This document shows, in pieces, positions 45,135 to 55,172 of a stretch of DNA of 64,000 bases. The notes beneath the pieces are model-generated. The model made no database searches. It was not told the DNA's origin and saw nothing but the letters and a program-made list of their open reading frames with translations. The translations under genes and the position numbers were made by a program. This DNA comes from Patiriisocius marinistellae (lineage in GTDB: Bacteria; Bacteroidota; Bacteroidia; Flavobacteriales; Flavobacteriaceae), in contig NZ_BKCF01000003.1 of NCBI RefSeq assembly GCF_009014635.1, positions 62,001-126,000 on the forward strand, read 5' to 3'. Each line of letters begins with the position of its first letter. Positions within the stretch are counted from its first letter, which is position 1.

Positions 45135-46187
45135 ATGAAATTAAAACAATCTGATTTGGATAGGTTGATAAGACCTAATGTAGCCAATTTAAAACCATAT
45201 AGTAGTGCTAGAGACGAATACAAGGATGTTGATGGAGAAATGATTTTTCTAGACGCTAATGAAAACCCTTTTGAAAATGGTGTAAATAGATATCCAGACC
45301 CACAACAGCGAGATGTTAAAGCGCTTCTTGCAGCTCAAAAAGGAATAAATACTTCTCAACTTTTGTTAGGAAACGGTAGTGATGAAGTGCTTGACTTATT
45401 GTTTAGAGCATTTTGCGAACCCAATAAAGACAATATTATTACACTGCCCCCCACATATGGTATGTACAATGTGCTAGCTGGTATTAATGCAATTGAAAAT
45501 AGAGAAATATTATTAAATGAAAACTTTGAGCCTAATGTTACTGAAATTTTAAAAATTCAGGACAATGCATCAAAAATACTATTCATTTGCTCTCCTAATA
45601 ATCCAACAGGGAATAGTTTTTCAATCGAGGTTATAGTACAATTATTAACATCTTTTAATGGTATTGTGGTAATTGACGAGGCATACATAGATTTTTCTGA
45701 GAATGAAAGCTGGATTTCAAAATTAAGTGAATATCCTAACCTTGTTGTAACTCAAACACTTTCAAAGGCATACGGATTAGCAGGAATAAGATTAGGTATT
45801 TGTTATGCCTCTCCATCAATTATTGAAGTGCTCAATAAAATAAAACCACCTTACAATGTAAATGAACTTACACAGCAAAGAGCTTTTGAAAGACTTGTAA
45901 ATATTGAAGATGTAATGGATGAAGTGGAAGAAATTATGGAGCAGAAAGAAATTTTGATTGATGCTTTAGAAAAAATTTCATTTATTAAAAAAGTATATGC
46001 TTCCGATGCTAACTTCTTATTATTGAAAGTTGATGATGCAACAATAAGATACAATCAATTAATAGAGAAAGGAATTGTTGTGCGTAATAGAAGTACTCAG
46101 CCACTTTGTGAAAATACATTAAGAATTACAGTAGGAAAAATTGACGAAAACAAACAATTAATTCAAATTTTGAATACTTTAAACTAA
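45135..46187 (+). CDS. hisC: histidinol-phosphate aminotransferase
   Basis: PLP enzyme making histidinol phosphate from imidazole-acetol phosphate with glutamate. 350 residues of fold type I, with FLDANENPFENG, LLGNGSDEVLDLL, SPNNPTGNSFS, VVIDEAYIDF and PLP lysine in TQTLSKAYGLAG. Cotranscribed with hisD (1-base gap). Confidence 0.96.
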   Translation: MKLKQSDLDRLIRPNVANLKPYSSARDEYKDVDGEMIFLDANENPFENGVNRYPDPQQRDVKALLAAQKGINTSQLLLGNGSDEVLDLLFRAFCEPNKDNIITLPPTYGMYNVLAGINAIENREILLNENFEPNVTEILKIQDNASKILFICSPNNPTGNSFSIEVIVQLLTSFNGIVVIDEAYIDFSENESWISKLSEYPNLVVTQTLSKAYGLAGIRLGICYASPSIIEVLNKIKPPYNVNELTQQRAFERLVNIEDVMDEVEEIMEQKEILIDALEKISFIKKVYASDANFLLLKVDDATIRYNQLIEKGIVVRNRSTQPLCENTLRITVGKIDENKQLIQILNTLN

Positions 46188-46241
46188 TTGTTTAACATAA
46201 AAACATTAAAATAGCTTATTTCAGCAAGTTGAAAATATATT

Positions 46242-47378
46242 ATGAAGAAAAAAGTATTATTTATAGATAGAGATGGGACGATTATTAAAGAGACAATCGA
46301 CGAACAGATTGATGCTTTTGAAAAGATGATTTTTTATCCTAAAGCATTCACATATTTAGGCAAAATAGCAAAAGAACTTGATTACGAATTAGTGATGATT
46401 ACAAATCAAGATGGTTTAGGTACTGAAGTTTTTCCAGAGGAAACTTTTTGGCCAGTTCATAATTTTATTCTTAAATCTTTTGAGAATGAAGGAGTAATTT
46501 TTGATAAGGTGTTTTTAGATCGCACATTTCCTAAAGACAATGCAAATACTAGAAAACCGGGTACTGGATTATTGACTGAATTTTTTACAGAGGAATACGA
46601 TCTTGAAAATAGTTTTGTTATTGGAGACAGACTTACAGACATGGAACTTGCAAAAAACCTAGGATCTAAAGGAATCTTTATAAATGATGAAACAAATCTA
46701 GGAACTTCGGAAATTACTGTAAAGCGAGATGATTTAGATGCATATATTTCCGTAGAAACAAACGACTGGAAAAATATATACGAATTTTTAAAATTAAAAA
46801 GCCGTGTTGCTACAATTGAAAGAAAGACGAATGAAACAGCTATTAATATTCAACTTAATTTAGATGGGACTGGTAAATCAACTATAGATACCGGTATAGC
46901 ATTTTTTGACCACATGCTTGACCAGATCGCAAGACATGGCCAGATGGACCTAAAAGTCGCTGTAAAAGGTGACTTAGAGGTTGATGAGCACCACACTATA
47001 GAAGATACTGCAATTGCACTTGGAGAGGTGTTTAGTATAGCTTTAGGAAGTAAATTGGGGATTGAGCGTTATGGTTTTTGTTTACCGATGGATGATTGTT
47101 TAGCACAAGTGGCTATTGATTTTGGTGGACGTAACTGGTTAGTTTGGGAAGCAGATTTTAAACGCGAAATGATAGGGAAAATGCCAACCGAAATGTTTTA
47201 TCATTTCTTTAAAAGTTTTACAGATGGAGCAAAAGCAAATCTCAATATAAAAGCAGAAGGCACAAATGAACATCATAAAATAGAAGCAATTTTTAAAGCC
47301 TTTGCAAAAGCAATAAAAGTAGCAGTAAAAAGAGATGCAGATAAAATGATTTTACCTAGCACTAAGGGCATGCTATAA
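46242..47378 (+). CDS. hisB: bifunctional histidinol-phosphatase / imidazoleglycerol-phosphate dehydratase
   Basis: 378 residues. Residues 1-165 form a HAD phosphatase with nucleophile Asp in [10 protein letters not shown] and motif [12 protein letters not shown], acting on histidinol phosphate. Residues 185-378 form the dehydratase with metal-binding [21 protein letters not shown] and [16 protein letters not shown]. The fusion is the enterobacterial-type bifunctional HisB, also usual in Bacteroidota. Confidence 0.96.
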   Translation: MKKKVLFIDRDGTIIKETIDEQIDAFEKMIFYPKAFTYLGKIAKELDYELVMITNQDGLGTEVFPEETFWPVHNFILKSFENEGVIFDKVFLDRTFPKDNANTRKPGTGLLTEFFTEEYDLENSFVIGDRLTDMELAKNLGSKGIFINDETNLGTSEITVKRDDLDAYISVETNDWKNIYEFLKLKSRVATIERKTNETAINIQLNLDGTGKSTIDTGIAFFDHMLDQIARHGQMDLKVAVKGDLEVDEHHTIEDTAIALGEVFSIALGSKLGIERYGFCLPMDDCLAQVAIDFGGRNWLVWEADFKREMIGKMPTEMFYHFFKSFTDGAKANLNIKAEGTNEHHKIEAIFKAFAKAIKVAVKRDADKMILPSTKGML

Positions 47379-47408
47379 CTTCATTTTTTTGGATAAACTA
47401 TAACGTTT

Positions 47409-47428
47409 GGCTGAGCACAGTCTAAACC
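47409..47428 (+). repeat. possible degenerate flavobacterial REP-like remnant
   Basis: GGCTGAGCACAGTCTAAACC in the hisB-hisH gap resembles one arm of the short palindromic repeats built on CTGAGCGCAGTCGAA that I recall as common between genes in Flavobacteriaceae. Only one arm is visible. Recognition is from memory. Confidence 0.25.
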
Positions 47429-47470
47429 TAATTAAGAAATAGAGTTTTAAATTATTAAAAAGAATTTAAA

Positions 47471-48052
47471 TTGAAAATAGCAATCATAGATTACGGTGCA
47501 GGAAATATTAAAAGCATACAATTTGCATTGCAACGATTGGGGTACAAAGGTATTTTGACTAGTGATGTTAAAGAAATAAAACTTGCAGATAAAGTGATAT
47601 TTCCCGGAGTAGGCGAGGCAAGTAGTGCCATGCAAAAATTGAGAGATTCTGGATTAGATAATTTAATACCTACATTAACTCAACCCGTTTTAGGCATCTG
47701 TTTAGGCATGCAATTATTATGTAATGGAACAGAAGAGGGAACCACAAAAGGCATAGGAATATTTAATATAGATGTTATTAAATTCTCTTCACAAGTAAAA
47801 GTTCCACAAATAGGTTGGAATACCATTTCAAATTTAAAAACTGGGCTTTTTTCTGAAATTTCTGAAAACGAATTTATGTACACAGTAAATAGTTTTTTTG
47901 CGCCATTATGTGATAATACAATTGCCGAAACAGATTATAACGGAAACTATTCGGCAGCATTAAAAAAAGATAATTTTTACGGAGTTCAATTTCACCCCGA
48001 AAAAAGTGGAAATTCTGGAGAGAAAATTTTAGAGAATTTTTTAAAACTTTAG
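47471..48052 (+). CDS. hisH: imidazole glycerol phosphate synthase, glutaminase subunit
   Basis: Class I glutamine amidotransferase that supplies ammonia to HisF. 193 residues with nucleophile Cys77 in GICLGMQLL and His175/Glu177 in QFHPEKSG. TTG start with the typical N-terminus KIAIIDYGAGNIKSI. It is separated from hisA by an unusually large 189-bp gap for this operon. Confidence 0.96.
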   Translation: MKIAIIDYGAGNIKSIQFALQRLGYKGILTSDVKEIKLADKVIFPGVGEASSAMQKLRDSGLDNLIPTLTQPVLGICLGMQLLCNGTEEGTTKGIGIFNIDVIKFSSQVKVPQIGWNTISNLKTGLFSEISENEFMYTVNSFFAPLCDNTIAETDYNGNYSAALKKDNFYGVQFHPEKSGNSGEKILENFLKL

Positions 48053-48135
48053 CTTTATTAAAATAAAAAGTTTAAAGTAGAACTAGATTTTTTTAGAAAG
48101 GACAAAAAGAAAAGGACAGTTTTCGAAAAAAAATA

Positions 48136-48150
48136 GTGTCATTTCGATTG
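48136..48150 (+). repeat. possible degenerate REP-like remnant
   Basis: GTGTCATTTCGATTG in the hisH-hisA gap resembles the outer arm (TGTCATTTCGA) of intergenic palindromes I recall from flavobacterial genomes. No matching second arm is found. A remnant would explain the large gap. Confidence 0.25.
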
Positions 48151-48241
48151 TTTGAATGTGGTTAAAATGTCAATTGAAAAATTAAAACAAAATAAATTCT
48201 GAATTTAATTAATAAAAGATACCTGCTTTTACAGGCATACT

Positions 48242-48973
48242 ATGAGAATAATACCAGCAATAGATATCATTGACGGAAAGTGTGTAAGGCTTTCAAAAGG
48301 TGATTATGACACAAAAAAAATATATAATGAGCATCCATTGGAAGTTGCTAAGCAATTTGAAGCACATGGAATTGAATATTTACATCTCGTTGATCTTGAT
48401 GGTGCTAAAAGTAAACACATTATTAATCATAAGATACTTGAACAAATTGCAAGTAAAACTACCTTAAAAATTGATTTTGGTGGTGGCTTAAAAACAGATG
48501 AGGATTTGCGCATTGCATTTGAAAGTGGTGCAAATCAAATTACTGGAGGAAGTATTGCTGTCAAAGATGCTGTTACATTTAAAAGTTGGATATCAAGTTA
48601 TGGTCCAGATAAAATAATACTTGGCGCAGATGCAATGAATGAAAAAGTAGCTATAAGTGGCTGGCTAGAAGAAAGTAATAAAGAGCTTATTCCTTTTATT
48701 AAGGAATATCAAAAAGAAGAAATTCAATATGTAATTTGTACAGATATTAGTAAAGATGGGATGTTAGAAGGTCCATCATTTAAATTGTACGCAAAGATTT
48801 TAAAGGAGTGTAATTCTAAAATTAAACTTATTGCCTCAGGAGGAATTTCAACATTTGATGAACTACCTAAACTTGCCCAAATGGGTTGTGAAGGAACAAT
48901 TATAGGTAAAGCTATTTATGAAAACCGAATTACAATGAAACAACTAGAAAATTTTATAAATGGCTCTTACTAA
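48242..48973 (+). CDS. hisA: ProFAR isomerase HisA
   Basis: (Beta-alpha)8 barrel that isomerises ProFAR to PRFAR. 243 residues. The N-terminal catalytic Asp is in [15 protein letters not shown], the second Asp is in [11 protein letters not shown], and phosphate-binding loops are [13 protein letters not shown] and [13 protein letters not shown]. Its 3' end overlaps hisF by 14 bases. Confidence 0.96.
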   Translation: MRIIPAIDIIDGKCVRLSKGDYDTKKIYNEHPLEVAKQFEAHGIEYLHLVDLDGAKSKHIINHKILEQIASKTTLKIDFGGGLKTDEDLRIAFESGANQITGGSIAVKDAVTFKSWISSYGPDKIILGADAMNEKVAISGWLEESNKELIPFIKEYQKEEIQYVICTDISKDGMLEGPSFKLYAKILKECNSKIKLIASGGISTFDELPKLAQMGCEGTIIGKAIYENRITMKQLENFINGSY

Positions 48974-49718
48974 AAGAATAATACCTTGTCTTGATATCAA
49001 AAACGGTCGTACCGTTAAAGGAATCAACTTTATAAATTTAAGAGATGCTGGTGACCCTGTAGAACTCGCAAAGTTATATAGCGAAGAAGGAGCAGACGAG
49101 TTGGTTTTTCTTGACATATCTGCAACAGAGGAACGTAGAAAAACACTTGCAGATTTAGTTCTAAGTGTAGCCTCAACAATAAATATTCCATTTACTGTAG
49201 GAGGAGGGATTTCTAGTGTGCAGGATGTAGCAGTACTTTTACAAAATGGCGCAGATAAGGTGTCTATTAACTCATCTGCAGTTAAGAGACCAGATTTGAT
49301 TAATGAGTTGGCTGGTACGTTTGGTTCACAGTGTATTGTTGTTGCTATTGATGCAAAAAAAATTAATGACCAATGGATAGTCCATCTCGTTGGAGGAAAA
49401 GTACCAACTAAACTTAATTTGTTTGATTGGGCAAAAGAAGTTGAAAGCCGTGGTGCTGGCGAAATTTTATTCACTTCAATGGATAATGACGGAACAAAAG
49501 ATGGTTTTGCAAATGAGGCATTATCAAAACTTTCTGAAATGATAAATATTCCTATAATAGCCTCTGGAGGTGCTGGAAAAATAACACATTTTACAGATAC
49601 TTTTATTAAAGGTAAAGCAGATGCAGCATTAGCAGCAAGTGTATTTCATTTTAAAGAAATAGGAATTCAAACACTAAAAAAGGAATTGGCAACGGCTGGG
49701 GTTTCGGTACGGTTGTAA
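48960..49718 (+). CDS. hisF: imidazole glycerol phosphate synthase, cyclase subunit
   Basis: Forms imidazole glycerol phosphate and AICAR from PRFAR and HisH-derived ammonia. 252 residues with Asp12 in [15 protein letters not shown], the phosphate loop [13 protein letters not shown] and [11 protein letters not shown]. It overlaps hisA, a sign of translational coupling and of the shared barrel ancestry of the two. Confidence 0.97.
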   Translation: MALTKRIIPCLDIKNGRTVKGINFINLRDAGDPVELAKLYSEEGADELVFLDISATEERRKTLADLVLSVASTINIPFTVGGGISSVQDVAVLLQNGADKVSINSSAVKRPDLINELAGTFGSQCIVVAIDAKKINDQWIVHLVGGKVPTKLNLFDWAKEVESRGAGEILFTSMDNDGTKDGFANEALSKLSEMINIPIIASGGAGKITHFTDTFIKGKADAALAASVFHFKEIGIQTLKKELATAGVSVRL

Positions 49719-49809
49719 GTAAATTGAAATGGTAATATTGAATTTTGTTTAACATTTCAGAAGAGAGATTAAATATTAATTAAATAATAGATTCCTGTGA
49801 TAGTGGGAA

Positions 49810-50412
49810 ATGAATATGAAAATAGATTTTGAAAAGTACAGTGATGGTTTAGTACCAGTAATAATACAAGACGCTACAACAAAAAACGTGTTGATGTTGG
49901 GTTACATGAATGAGGATGCATATTTAAAGACTTCGGAAGAAAAAAAAGTAACATTTTTTAGCCGAAGCAAACAGCGCCTATGGCAAAAAGGAGAAGAGAG
50001 TGGAAACTTTTTAAGCCTTGTATCAATGGCGGTGGATTGTGATAATGACGCACTTTTAATTCAAGTCAATCCACAAGGACCTACTTGTCATAAAGGAACA
50101 GACACATGTTGGGGCGAAAAAAATACATCTAATTTTGGTTTCATTTCAGCATTAGAAAATGTGATAGAACAACGCAGAAATGATTTAGAAAATCCAGATA
50201 GTTATGTAGCTTCACTCTTTAAAAAAGGCATTAATAAAATTGCTCAAAAAGTAGGCGAAGAAGCGGTTGAAGTTGTTATTGAGGCTAAGGATGATAATGA
50301 TGATTTGTTTTTGAATGAAAGCGCAGATTTACTTTTCCACTATTTAATGCTATTGCAGGCTAAAGGTTTTACACTTAGCGATATTGAAAAGGTTTTAATT
50401 GATAGACATTAA
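49810..50412 (+). CDS. hisI: bifunctional phosphoribosyl-AMP cyclohydrolase / phosphoribosyl-ATP pyrophosphatase
   Basis: HisIE fusion catalysing steps 2 and 3 of histidine synthesis. 200 residues. The cyclohydrolase half has VKPVII-like VPVIIQDATTKNVLMLGYMN, SRSKQRLWQKGEESGN, DCDNDALLIQV and the zinc motif GPTCHKGTDTCW. The pyrophosphatase half (about 108-200) has KKGINKIAQKVGEEAVEVVI. The start could also be the Met two codons later. Last gene of the operon, followed by a terminator. Confidence 0.96.
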   Translation: MNMKIDFEKYSDGLVPVIIQDATTKNVLMLGYMNEDAYLKTSEEKKVTFFSRSKQRLWQKGEESGNFLSLVSMAVDCDNDALLIQVNPQGPTCHKGTDTCWGEKNTSNFGFISALENVIEQRRNDLENPDSYVASLFKKGINKIAQKVGEEAVEVVIEAKDDNDDLFLNESADLLFHYLMLLQAKGFTLSDIEKVLIDRH

Positions 50413-50422
50413 TAAAATTTGA

Positions 50423-50452
50423 AATCCCACAGCTAATCACAACTGTGGGATT
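50423..50452. terminator. his operon terminator
   Basis: The perfect 10-bp stem AATCCCACAG / CTGTGGGATT has a 10-base loop and is followed by a T-rich tract. It lies between hisIE and the convergent S41 peptidase. Confidence 0.8.
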
Positions 50453-50490
50453 ATTGTTTTCATAAAATATAAAATTGAGAAAACGCTATT

Positions 50491-51732
50491 TTAGTTATTA
50501 GATATTAGTGTTTTGGTTTGTTTTATCCAGTCTGTATTAAAATCTAATTTAATAGTAGGTACAACACCTATTCCTTCATATTGCAAGTAATCATCCCCAA
50601 AATCCATATTTGTGCCTTGTATATAAAAATGTCCTGAGGGAGTCATACCCGAAGGCGCGTCATCTATTCCATATGCTATTATCCCAAAGGTTGTCTGTCC
50701 TATATGCACACTGTTTTCTATTTTTAATAATTTTGTTGTAAACTGTTCGCCATTACTTCCTGTAAACATATTGGTTATCACATATATTTTAGCGCCACTT
50801 TTTTTAAATGGTTTTAAAAATTTATCTGATAAATACTTGCTACCACCTACATTATCTCTTAGGTCAACAATAAGATACGGTGTATTAATTTTCTCTTTAC
50901 ATTCTTTTAAAAATGCTTTTGCTGCGTTTCGGTTTTTAGTTGAATAAGCACTAAAGTCTTTAAATGCTACATATTGTATATTATTTGAAAGTTGTTTAAA
51001 CACCCACTTTTCTTCCTCTGTTGAGAGCTCAACATTACTGTTGTTGTCAATTGATTTTAAATTCCACACACGGCCATTATCAAAACTAAGACTTGGGACT
51101 AATCTGGGCATTAGTGTTTCATCTTTATAGGCGTAAAAATCATACTTATTTTTGCTTGTATTTGTAGCATAAAATTTAATCATACCCACTTCCCACTGTG
51201 GCAATGAATTTTCTAGAATAACTCCTGCATAAACTTTAGGATTATCAGTTTGATAAATACCTATGAGTTGCAAATCTTTATAATTATAAATTCCCTCGAT
51301 TGAATTAGCGGGCTTTTGTTTTAATGATTCTTTTAAGGTTTTAATACTTAAATTGGTTTTTGGTAAGCTGCTGAAATATGCCGTACCCTTAAATTGATTT
51401 AGTTTGATTGAATCTTTTAAGATATCTTCATTTAAAATTTCAGTATTGAATGAAATGCTTTGATGCAAATCTAAAATCACGGCTTTTTGTTGCAGTAGTA
51501 ACTTGAAGCATTTTTCTAATGAAATAGGTGTAGCCATTTGAGCCGAAAGCTCATCATATGTATTATTAAATACAGCCTCTTTTTTACCTTTAATTTGGTC
51601 CTTGTATGAAGCTGTTTTTTTTAAGATAGCGACTGTGAAATCTAAATCTTTTTTACAATCGCATTTTTCAATTTGTGCAATAGATATTGATGTTAAAAAT
51701 GTAGTTAAGATTAAAGTTAAAAGCGTTTTCAT
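50491..51732 (-). CDS. S41 family (tail-specific type) serine peptidase, exported
   Basis: 413 residues from ATG 51732, which opens on a signal peptide (MKTLLTLILTTFLTSISIAQ). The C-terminal S41 domain has YLIVDLRDNVGGSKYLSDKF and the Ser-Lys dyad region FTGSNGEQFTTKLLKI. No PDZ domain is evident, so it resembles the shorter S41 hydrolases of Bacteroidota rather than Ctp proteases. Periplasmic. Substrate unknown. Monocistronic. Confidence 0.85.
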   Translation of the reverse strand: MKTLLTLILTTFLTSISIAQIEKCDCKKDLDFTVAILKKTASYKDQIKGKKEAVFNNTYDELSAQMATPISLEKCFKLLLQQKAVILDLHQSISFNTEILNEDILKDSIKLNQFKGTAYFSSLPKTNLSIKTLKESLKQKPANSIEGIYNYKDLQLIGIYQTDNPKVYAGVILENSLPQWEVGMIKFYATNTSKNKYDFYAYKDETLMPRLVPSLSFDNGRVWNLKSIDNNSNVELSTEEEKWVFKQLSNNIQYVAFKDFSAYSTKNRNAAKAFLKECKEKINTPYLIVDLRDNVGGSKYLSDKFLKPFKKSGAKIYVITNMFTGSNGEQFTTKLLKIENSVHIGQTTFGIIAYGIDDAPSGMTPSGHFYIQGTNMDFGDDYLQYEGIGVVPTIKLDFNTDWIKQTKTLISNN

Positions 51733-51782
51733 ATTGTTTGTTTTATCCCTGAAAAACTTCAGGTTGTGATTATTTGATGAAA

Positions 51783-51790
51783 CAAACATA
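51783..51790 (-). promoter_or_regulatory. -7 box upstream of the S41 peptidase gene
   Basis: On the minus strand TATGTTTG matches TAnnTTTG, with a TTG 15 bases upstream, shorter than the usual 17-19. The 5' leader would be about 45 bases. Confidence 0.4.
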
Positions 51791-51904
51791 TTTTAATAAA
51801 GCCTGCAAGCCTATTATATTAAGGGCTTTGGGGCGAAATGACTACTCTTTGTGGTGAAAAAATAAAGCTATTTTTTAATTGTAGGCCTAGCGTGGTAAAT
51901 TTTA

Positions 51905-52690
51905 TTATTGAAATGTACTTTTTGTGTTTTCAACATACGTCTTAGAAACGGGAATTAAAATTTCCGAAGTGAGCAAAACAGATAGCTTTCCTCGTTCCAT
52001 TTTAAACTGTTGGAAGTGATTTGGGTTGATTAAGTGAGATCGATGCGTTCTTAATAATTGGGGAAGGTCTATTTCAATTTTGGATAGTTTATTCCTAATA
52101 AGTTGTCTTTTTAAAGTACCATTGTTAATAAATGTTACTTCAATGTAATTATCGTCAGATTTAATTGCGATTACATCATTGAGAAATAATCTAAGTCCTT
52201 CGTAAGTTCCTTCCCCTTTTATTTCAATTTTTTTGTCTTCAAGTTTTTTTTCAAAATAGCGACCTATTGCCCATCTACCTATTATAATTATGGGAAATAT
52301 TGTCACAATTGTAGGAATATATATACTCCAAGTATAGTACACTAACGAATATGGATTGTCTTCTCCTAGTACAATGACATATAAGTAAATACTCCTAGAA
52401 AGTAGTAAACCAAATAGGAGTAACCCTAATAAAAACAATAACTCACTCCATAGTGACCACTTACTATTATTTTTATTATAAATATATTTTTGAAGAGGTA
52501 GGACAATTAAATATGCTATGGCTCCTGCAAAGCCATATAATGGTAAAAACATTAATTTCTCTAATGTATCAAACTCATTTGTATTTAGTGGTTCGGTTAG
52601 AGTAAGGAATAAGAAAATCCAAATTGATAAACTCAGCGCTATTAATAGATGGTGTTTTAAAAGAGGATCAAATGGATATTTGTTTGTCAC
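51905..52690 (-). CDS. LytTR-type transcriptional regulator with membrane domain
   Basis: 261 residues, GTG start. Four membrane helices occupy about residues 14-150 (LLIALSLSIWIFLFLTL, YGFAGAIAYLIVLPL, LFLLGLLLFGLLLSRSIYLY, IPTIVTIFPIIIIGRWAIG). A LytTR DNA-binding domain follows (165-261; AIKSDDNYIEVTFINN, LPQLLRTHRSHLINPNHF). It has no receiver domain, so it is a membrane-bound one-component regulator. Targets are unknown. Confidence 0.87.
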   Translation of the reverse strand: MTNKYPFDPLLKHHLLIALSLSIWIFLFLTLTEPLNTNEFDTLEKLMFLPLYGFAGAIAYLIVLPLQKYIYNKNNSKWSLWSELLFLLGLLLFGLLLSRSIYLYVIVLGEDNPYSLVYYTWSIYIPTIVTIFPIIIIGRWAIGRYFEKKLEDKKIEIKGEGTYEGLRLFLNDVIAIKSDDNYIEVTFINNGTLKRQLIRNKLSKIEIDLPQLLRTHRSHLINPNHFQQFKMERGKLSVLLTSEILIPVSKTYVENTKSTFQ

Positions 52691-52741
52691 TATTTTATGA
52701 TTCAGTTAAGAAATAAAATTATAAAAATACTTTAGTTTTCC

Positions 52742-52749
52742 TACCTTTA
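52742..52749 (+). promoter_or_regulatory. possible -7 box of corA
   Basis: TACCTTTA, 17 bases before the ATG and identical to the boxes before the PgpH-type gene and the aldehyde dehydrogenase gene. The upstream TTG element is unclear. Confidence 0.35.
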
Positions 52750-52766
52750 AAATTCAATAATAAATT

Positions 52767-53861
52767 ATGGCTACTAAAAAAAACAAAAGGAGGGGTATCA
52801 AAATTCCTCATATTAAAAAACCTATAATACATAATGAAGCACCTGGAACAGTTACCTATACTGGGAAAAAGGAAAATGTAGCTACTAAGGTTGAAATTAT
52901 TGACTACTCTAAGGATAGGTACCATAGGGTAGATTCAGAAAATATTGAGGATGCATTTAGTTTTGAATCTTCAGAGCATATTACATGGATAAATATAAAC
53001 GGTCTCAACAATACTAAAGAAATTGAGCGATTAGGGGAATATTACAACTTACATCCACTTATTCAAGAAGACATTGTGAGTACAAATCAACGTCCTAAAA
53101 TGGATGAATATCCTGAATATTTATACATTGTTTTTAAAATGCTTCATTACAATGAAAATGGAGATTTTATAAATGAACATGTAAGTATGGTTATGGGTAA
53201 AGATTATGTAACCACTTTTCAAGAGGCTGATGGAGATGTATGGGACGGTTTAAGAGATAGACTTGAAAACGCTAAAGGTAGAGTAAGAAACGCTGGTGCA
53301 GATTATTTAATGTTCGCTTTGCTAGATGCTATTGTTGACAATTACTTTAGTGTTATTGAAACCTTGAGTTCTAAGATTGAATTTATTGAAGATCAACTTT
53401 TTGATGACGATATTGAGGAAGATATAACACAAGATATTCAAATCTTAAAGAAAGAAATACTTCGCATACGTAGGGCAGTTGTACCACTTAGAGAGGTTAT
53501 CAATAGATTAGAAAAAATTGATAGTGATTTAATTGAATCAAAAACTCAAAATTATATTCGAGATTTATATGATCATATTATACAAGTAAGTGAGAGTGTA
53601 GATATTTATAGAGAAATGATATGGGGGCTTATGGATATGTATATGACCACGATTAGTAATAAGATGAACGAAGTAATGAAAGTGTTAACTATCATGGCTT
53701 CTATTTTTATACCATTAACATTTATGGCTGGTATTTATGGGATGAACTTTGAATATATCCCAGAACTTCAATTTAAGTATGGTTACTTTGTACTATGGGG
53801 AGCTATGATTCTTGTATTTTTTGGACTGCTCTATTATTTTAAAAGGAAGAAGTGGTTGTAA
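52767..53861 (+). CDS. corA: CorA family magnesium/cobalt channel
   Basis: 364 residues. A large N-terminal cytoplasmic domain with a long acidic helix (EFIEDQLFDDDIEEDITQD) precedes two C-terminal membrane helices. The selectivity motif GMN is in AGIYGMNFEYIPE, and a basic tail (YFKRKKWL) follows. Homopentameric Mg2+ channel by family. The N-terminus is Lys-rich (ATKKNKRRGIKIPHIKK). Monocistronic. Confidence 0.95.
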   Translation: MATKKNKRRGIKIPHIKKPIIHNEAPGTVTYTGKKENVATKVEIIDYSKDRYHRVDSENIEDAFSFESSEHITWININGLNNTKEIERLGEYYNLHPLIQEDIVSTNQRPKMDEYPEYLYIVFKMLHYNENGDFINEHVSMVMGKDYVTTFQEADGDVWDGLRDRLENAKGRVRNAGADYLMFALLDAIVDNYFSVIETLSSKIEFIEDQLFDDDIEEDITQDIQILKKEILRIRRAVVPLREVINRLEKIDSDLIESKTQNYIRDLYDHIIQVSESVDIYREMIWGLMDMYMTTISNKMNEVMKVLTIMASIFIPLTFMAGIYGMNFEYIPELQFKYGYFVLWGAMILVFFGLLYYFKRKKWL

Positions 53862-53951
53862 AAAAATCGCAACTATTATAAATTTATGAATTTTAGTTTT
53901 GGAAACCGAAATTTTAAACTTAAAAACACTTAAAATTTAAAGATATAAATC

Positions 53952-54605
53952 ATGACTTCTAAGGAGTTTATAAATACTTTAAGTGTTATTACAGAGAAAT
54001 ATAGTGGTGCTATTCCTAAAAGAGAAATTTTCTCATTAGCTAAAGAATTTCAATATATTAAAGTTGAAGAAGTCATAAAATTATTAAGAGATAAAAACAA
54101 AGACCACCGTCTAGGAGCTGTGTCTATCTTAGACTGGAAAGCTAGAAATAAAAAAACATCAATAGAAGAGAAAAAGAAAACTTACAAAGCTTATATTAAT
54201 AACCATAAATGGATTGATAATTGGGGGATGGTAGATAGAGCAGCTCCCTATGTAGTTGGTGGATATTTGTACGATAAAGACAGAGAACCTTTATACGATT
54301 TAGCAAAATCAAAACTAGCTATGGAAAGAAGAACAGCAATTGTAAGTACATATTACTTTATTCGAAAGGACGAAATAATCGACACTTTTAATATAGCCGA
54401 AATTCTAATAAATGATGCAAACGAATATGTTCAAAAAGCTGTAGGAAGTTGGGTGCGAGAAGCAGGAAAAAGAGATCAAAAAAAATTAAAAGATTTTTTA
54501 AATAAATACGCTTCAAGTATGCCTAGAATAACGCTTAGATATGCAATTGAAAAATTTGATAAAGAAACAAAAAAATACTACTTAAACTCAAAAAATAATA
54601 TCTAA
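53952..54605 (+). CDS. DNA alkylation repair protein (AlkD-like HEAT-repeat glycosylase family)
   Basis: 217 residues, all-helical. Family pattern: DHRLGAVSILDWKAR, the WIDNWGMVDRAAPYVVGGY segment with the aromatic and Asp residues that contact damaged bases in AlkD, then MERRTAIVSTYYFI and ANEYVQKAVGSWVREAGK. Predicted to excise or sense N3/N7-alkylated purines. Activity is not certain for every subfamily. Confidence 0.87.
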   Translation: MTSKEFINTLSVITEKYSGAIPKREIFSLAKEFQYIKVEEVIKLLRDKNKDHRLGAVSILDWKARNKKTSIEEKKKTYKAYINNHKWIDNWGMVDRAAPYVVGGYLYDKDREPLYDLAKSKLAMERRTAIVSTYYFIRKDEIIDTFNIAEILINDANEYVQKAVGSWVREAGKRDQKKLKDFLNKYASSMPRITLRYAIEKFDKETKKYYLNSKNNI

Positions 54606-54618
54606 ACATACTTTAATA

Positions 54619-54657
54619 AAAAACTCCCAATATTAAATGAATCATTGGGAGTTTTTT
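54619..54657. terminator. bidirectional intrinsic terminator
   Basis: AAAACTCCCAAT pairs with ATTGGGAGTTTT around an AT-rich loop, with T6 to the right and A-rich sequence to the left. It separates the AlkD-like gene from the convergent membrane-protein gene. Confidence 0.82.
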
Positions 54658-54674
54658 CAATTTAGTAATCTCTA

Positions 54675-55100
54675 TTATTTAAGCCATCCATTTCTAGCAG
54701 CACCTTTACTGTAATAGTATAAAAAGATGGAGATGATTATAACAATCATAGGCATTATCATAGCTTGCATCCCTATAATATCTATAGCATCTGTTCCAAA
54801 AGCCCAATAGCCTTGCGAAATTAAAACTGTAATTAATGAAATTAAAAATAGAAGTATGGCAATTTTATTTTTCATAAGCATAAGAATACACGCTAATACT
54901 CCTGAAAAAACTGAAACTCCAAAAGCAACAGTATACCATAAGGGCACATTTTTCATCATTTCAAGCTCTGCTGGAGCAATTGAATCTGTCATACTATCCA
55001 TAAAAACTGTAGCAAGTCCAAATTGAAAAAGTCCCATTAAGTTCCATAAAAGTGCTGCGATAGATATTATCCAAAATGCAGTATTTGGTTTGTTATTCAT
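54675..55100 (-). CDS. four-helix membrane protein of unknown function
   Basis: 141 residues with four hydrophobic helices (AFWIISIAALLWNLMGLFQF, TVAFGVSVFSGVLACILML, IAILLFLISLITVLISQGYW, MIMPMIVIIISIFLYYYSKG) and a short acidic loop after the first (DSMTDSIAPAELEMM). I recognise it as a common small membrane protein of Flavobacteriaceae but no domain name applies. Divergent from the DUF2461 gene. Confidence 0.72.
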   Translation of the reverse strand: MNNKPNTAFWIISIAALLWNLMGLFQFGLATVFMDSMTDSIAPAELEMMKNVPLWYTVAFGVSVFSGVLACILMLMKNKIAILLFLISLITVLISQGYWAFGTDAIDIIGMQAMIMPMIVIIISIFLYYYSKGAARNGWLK

Positions 55101-55172
55101 AATAAGTTGGTTTAAGGTTATTCATTATAAATATAGTAATTTTATTGCATTGACAATTTACACATCACAGCA

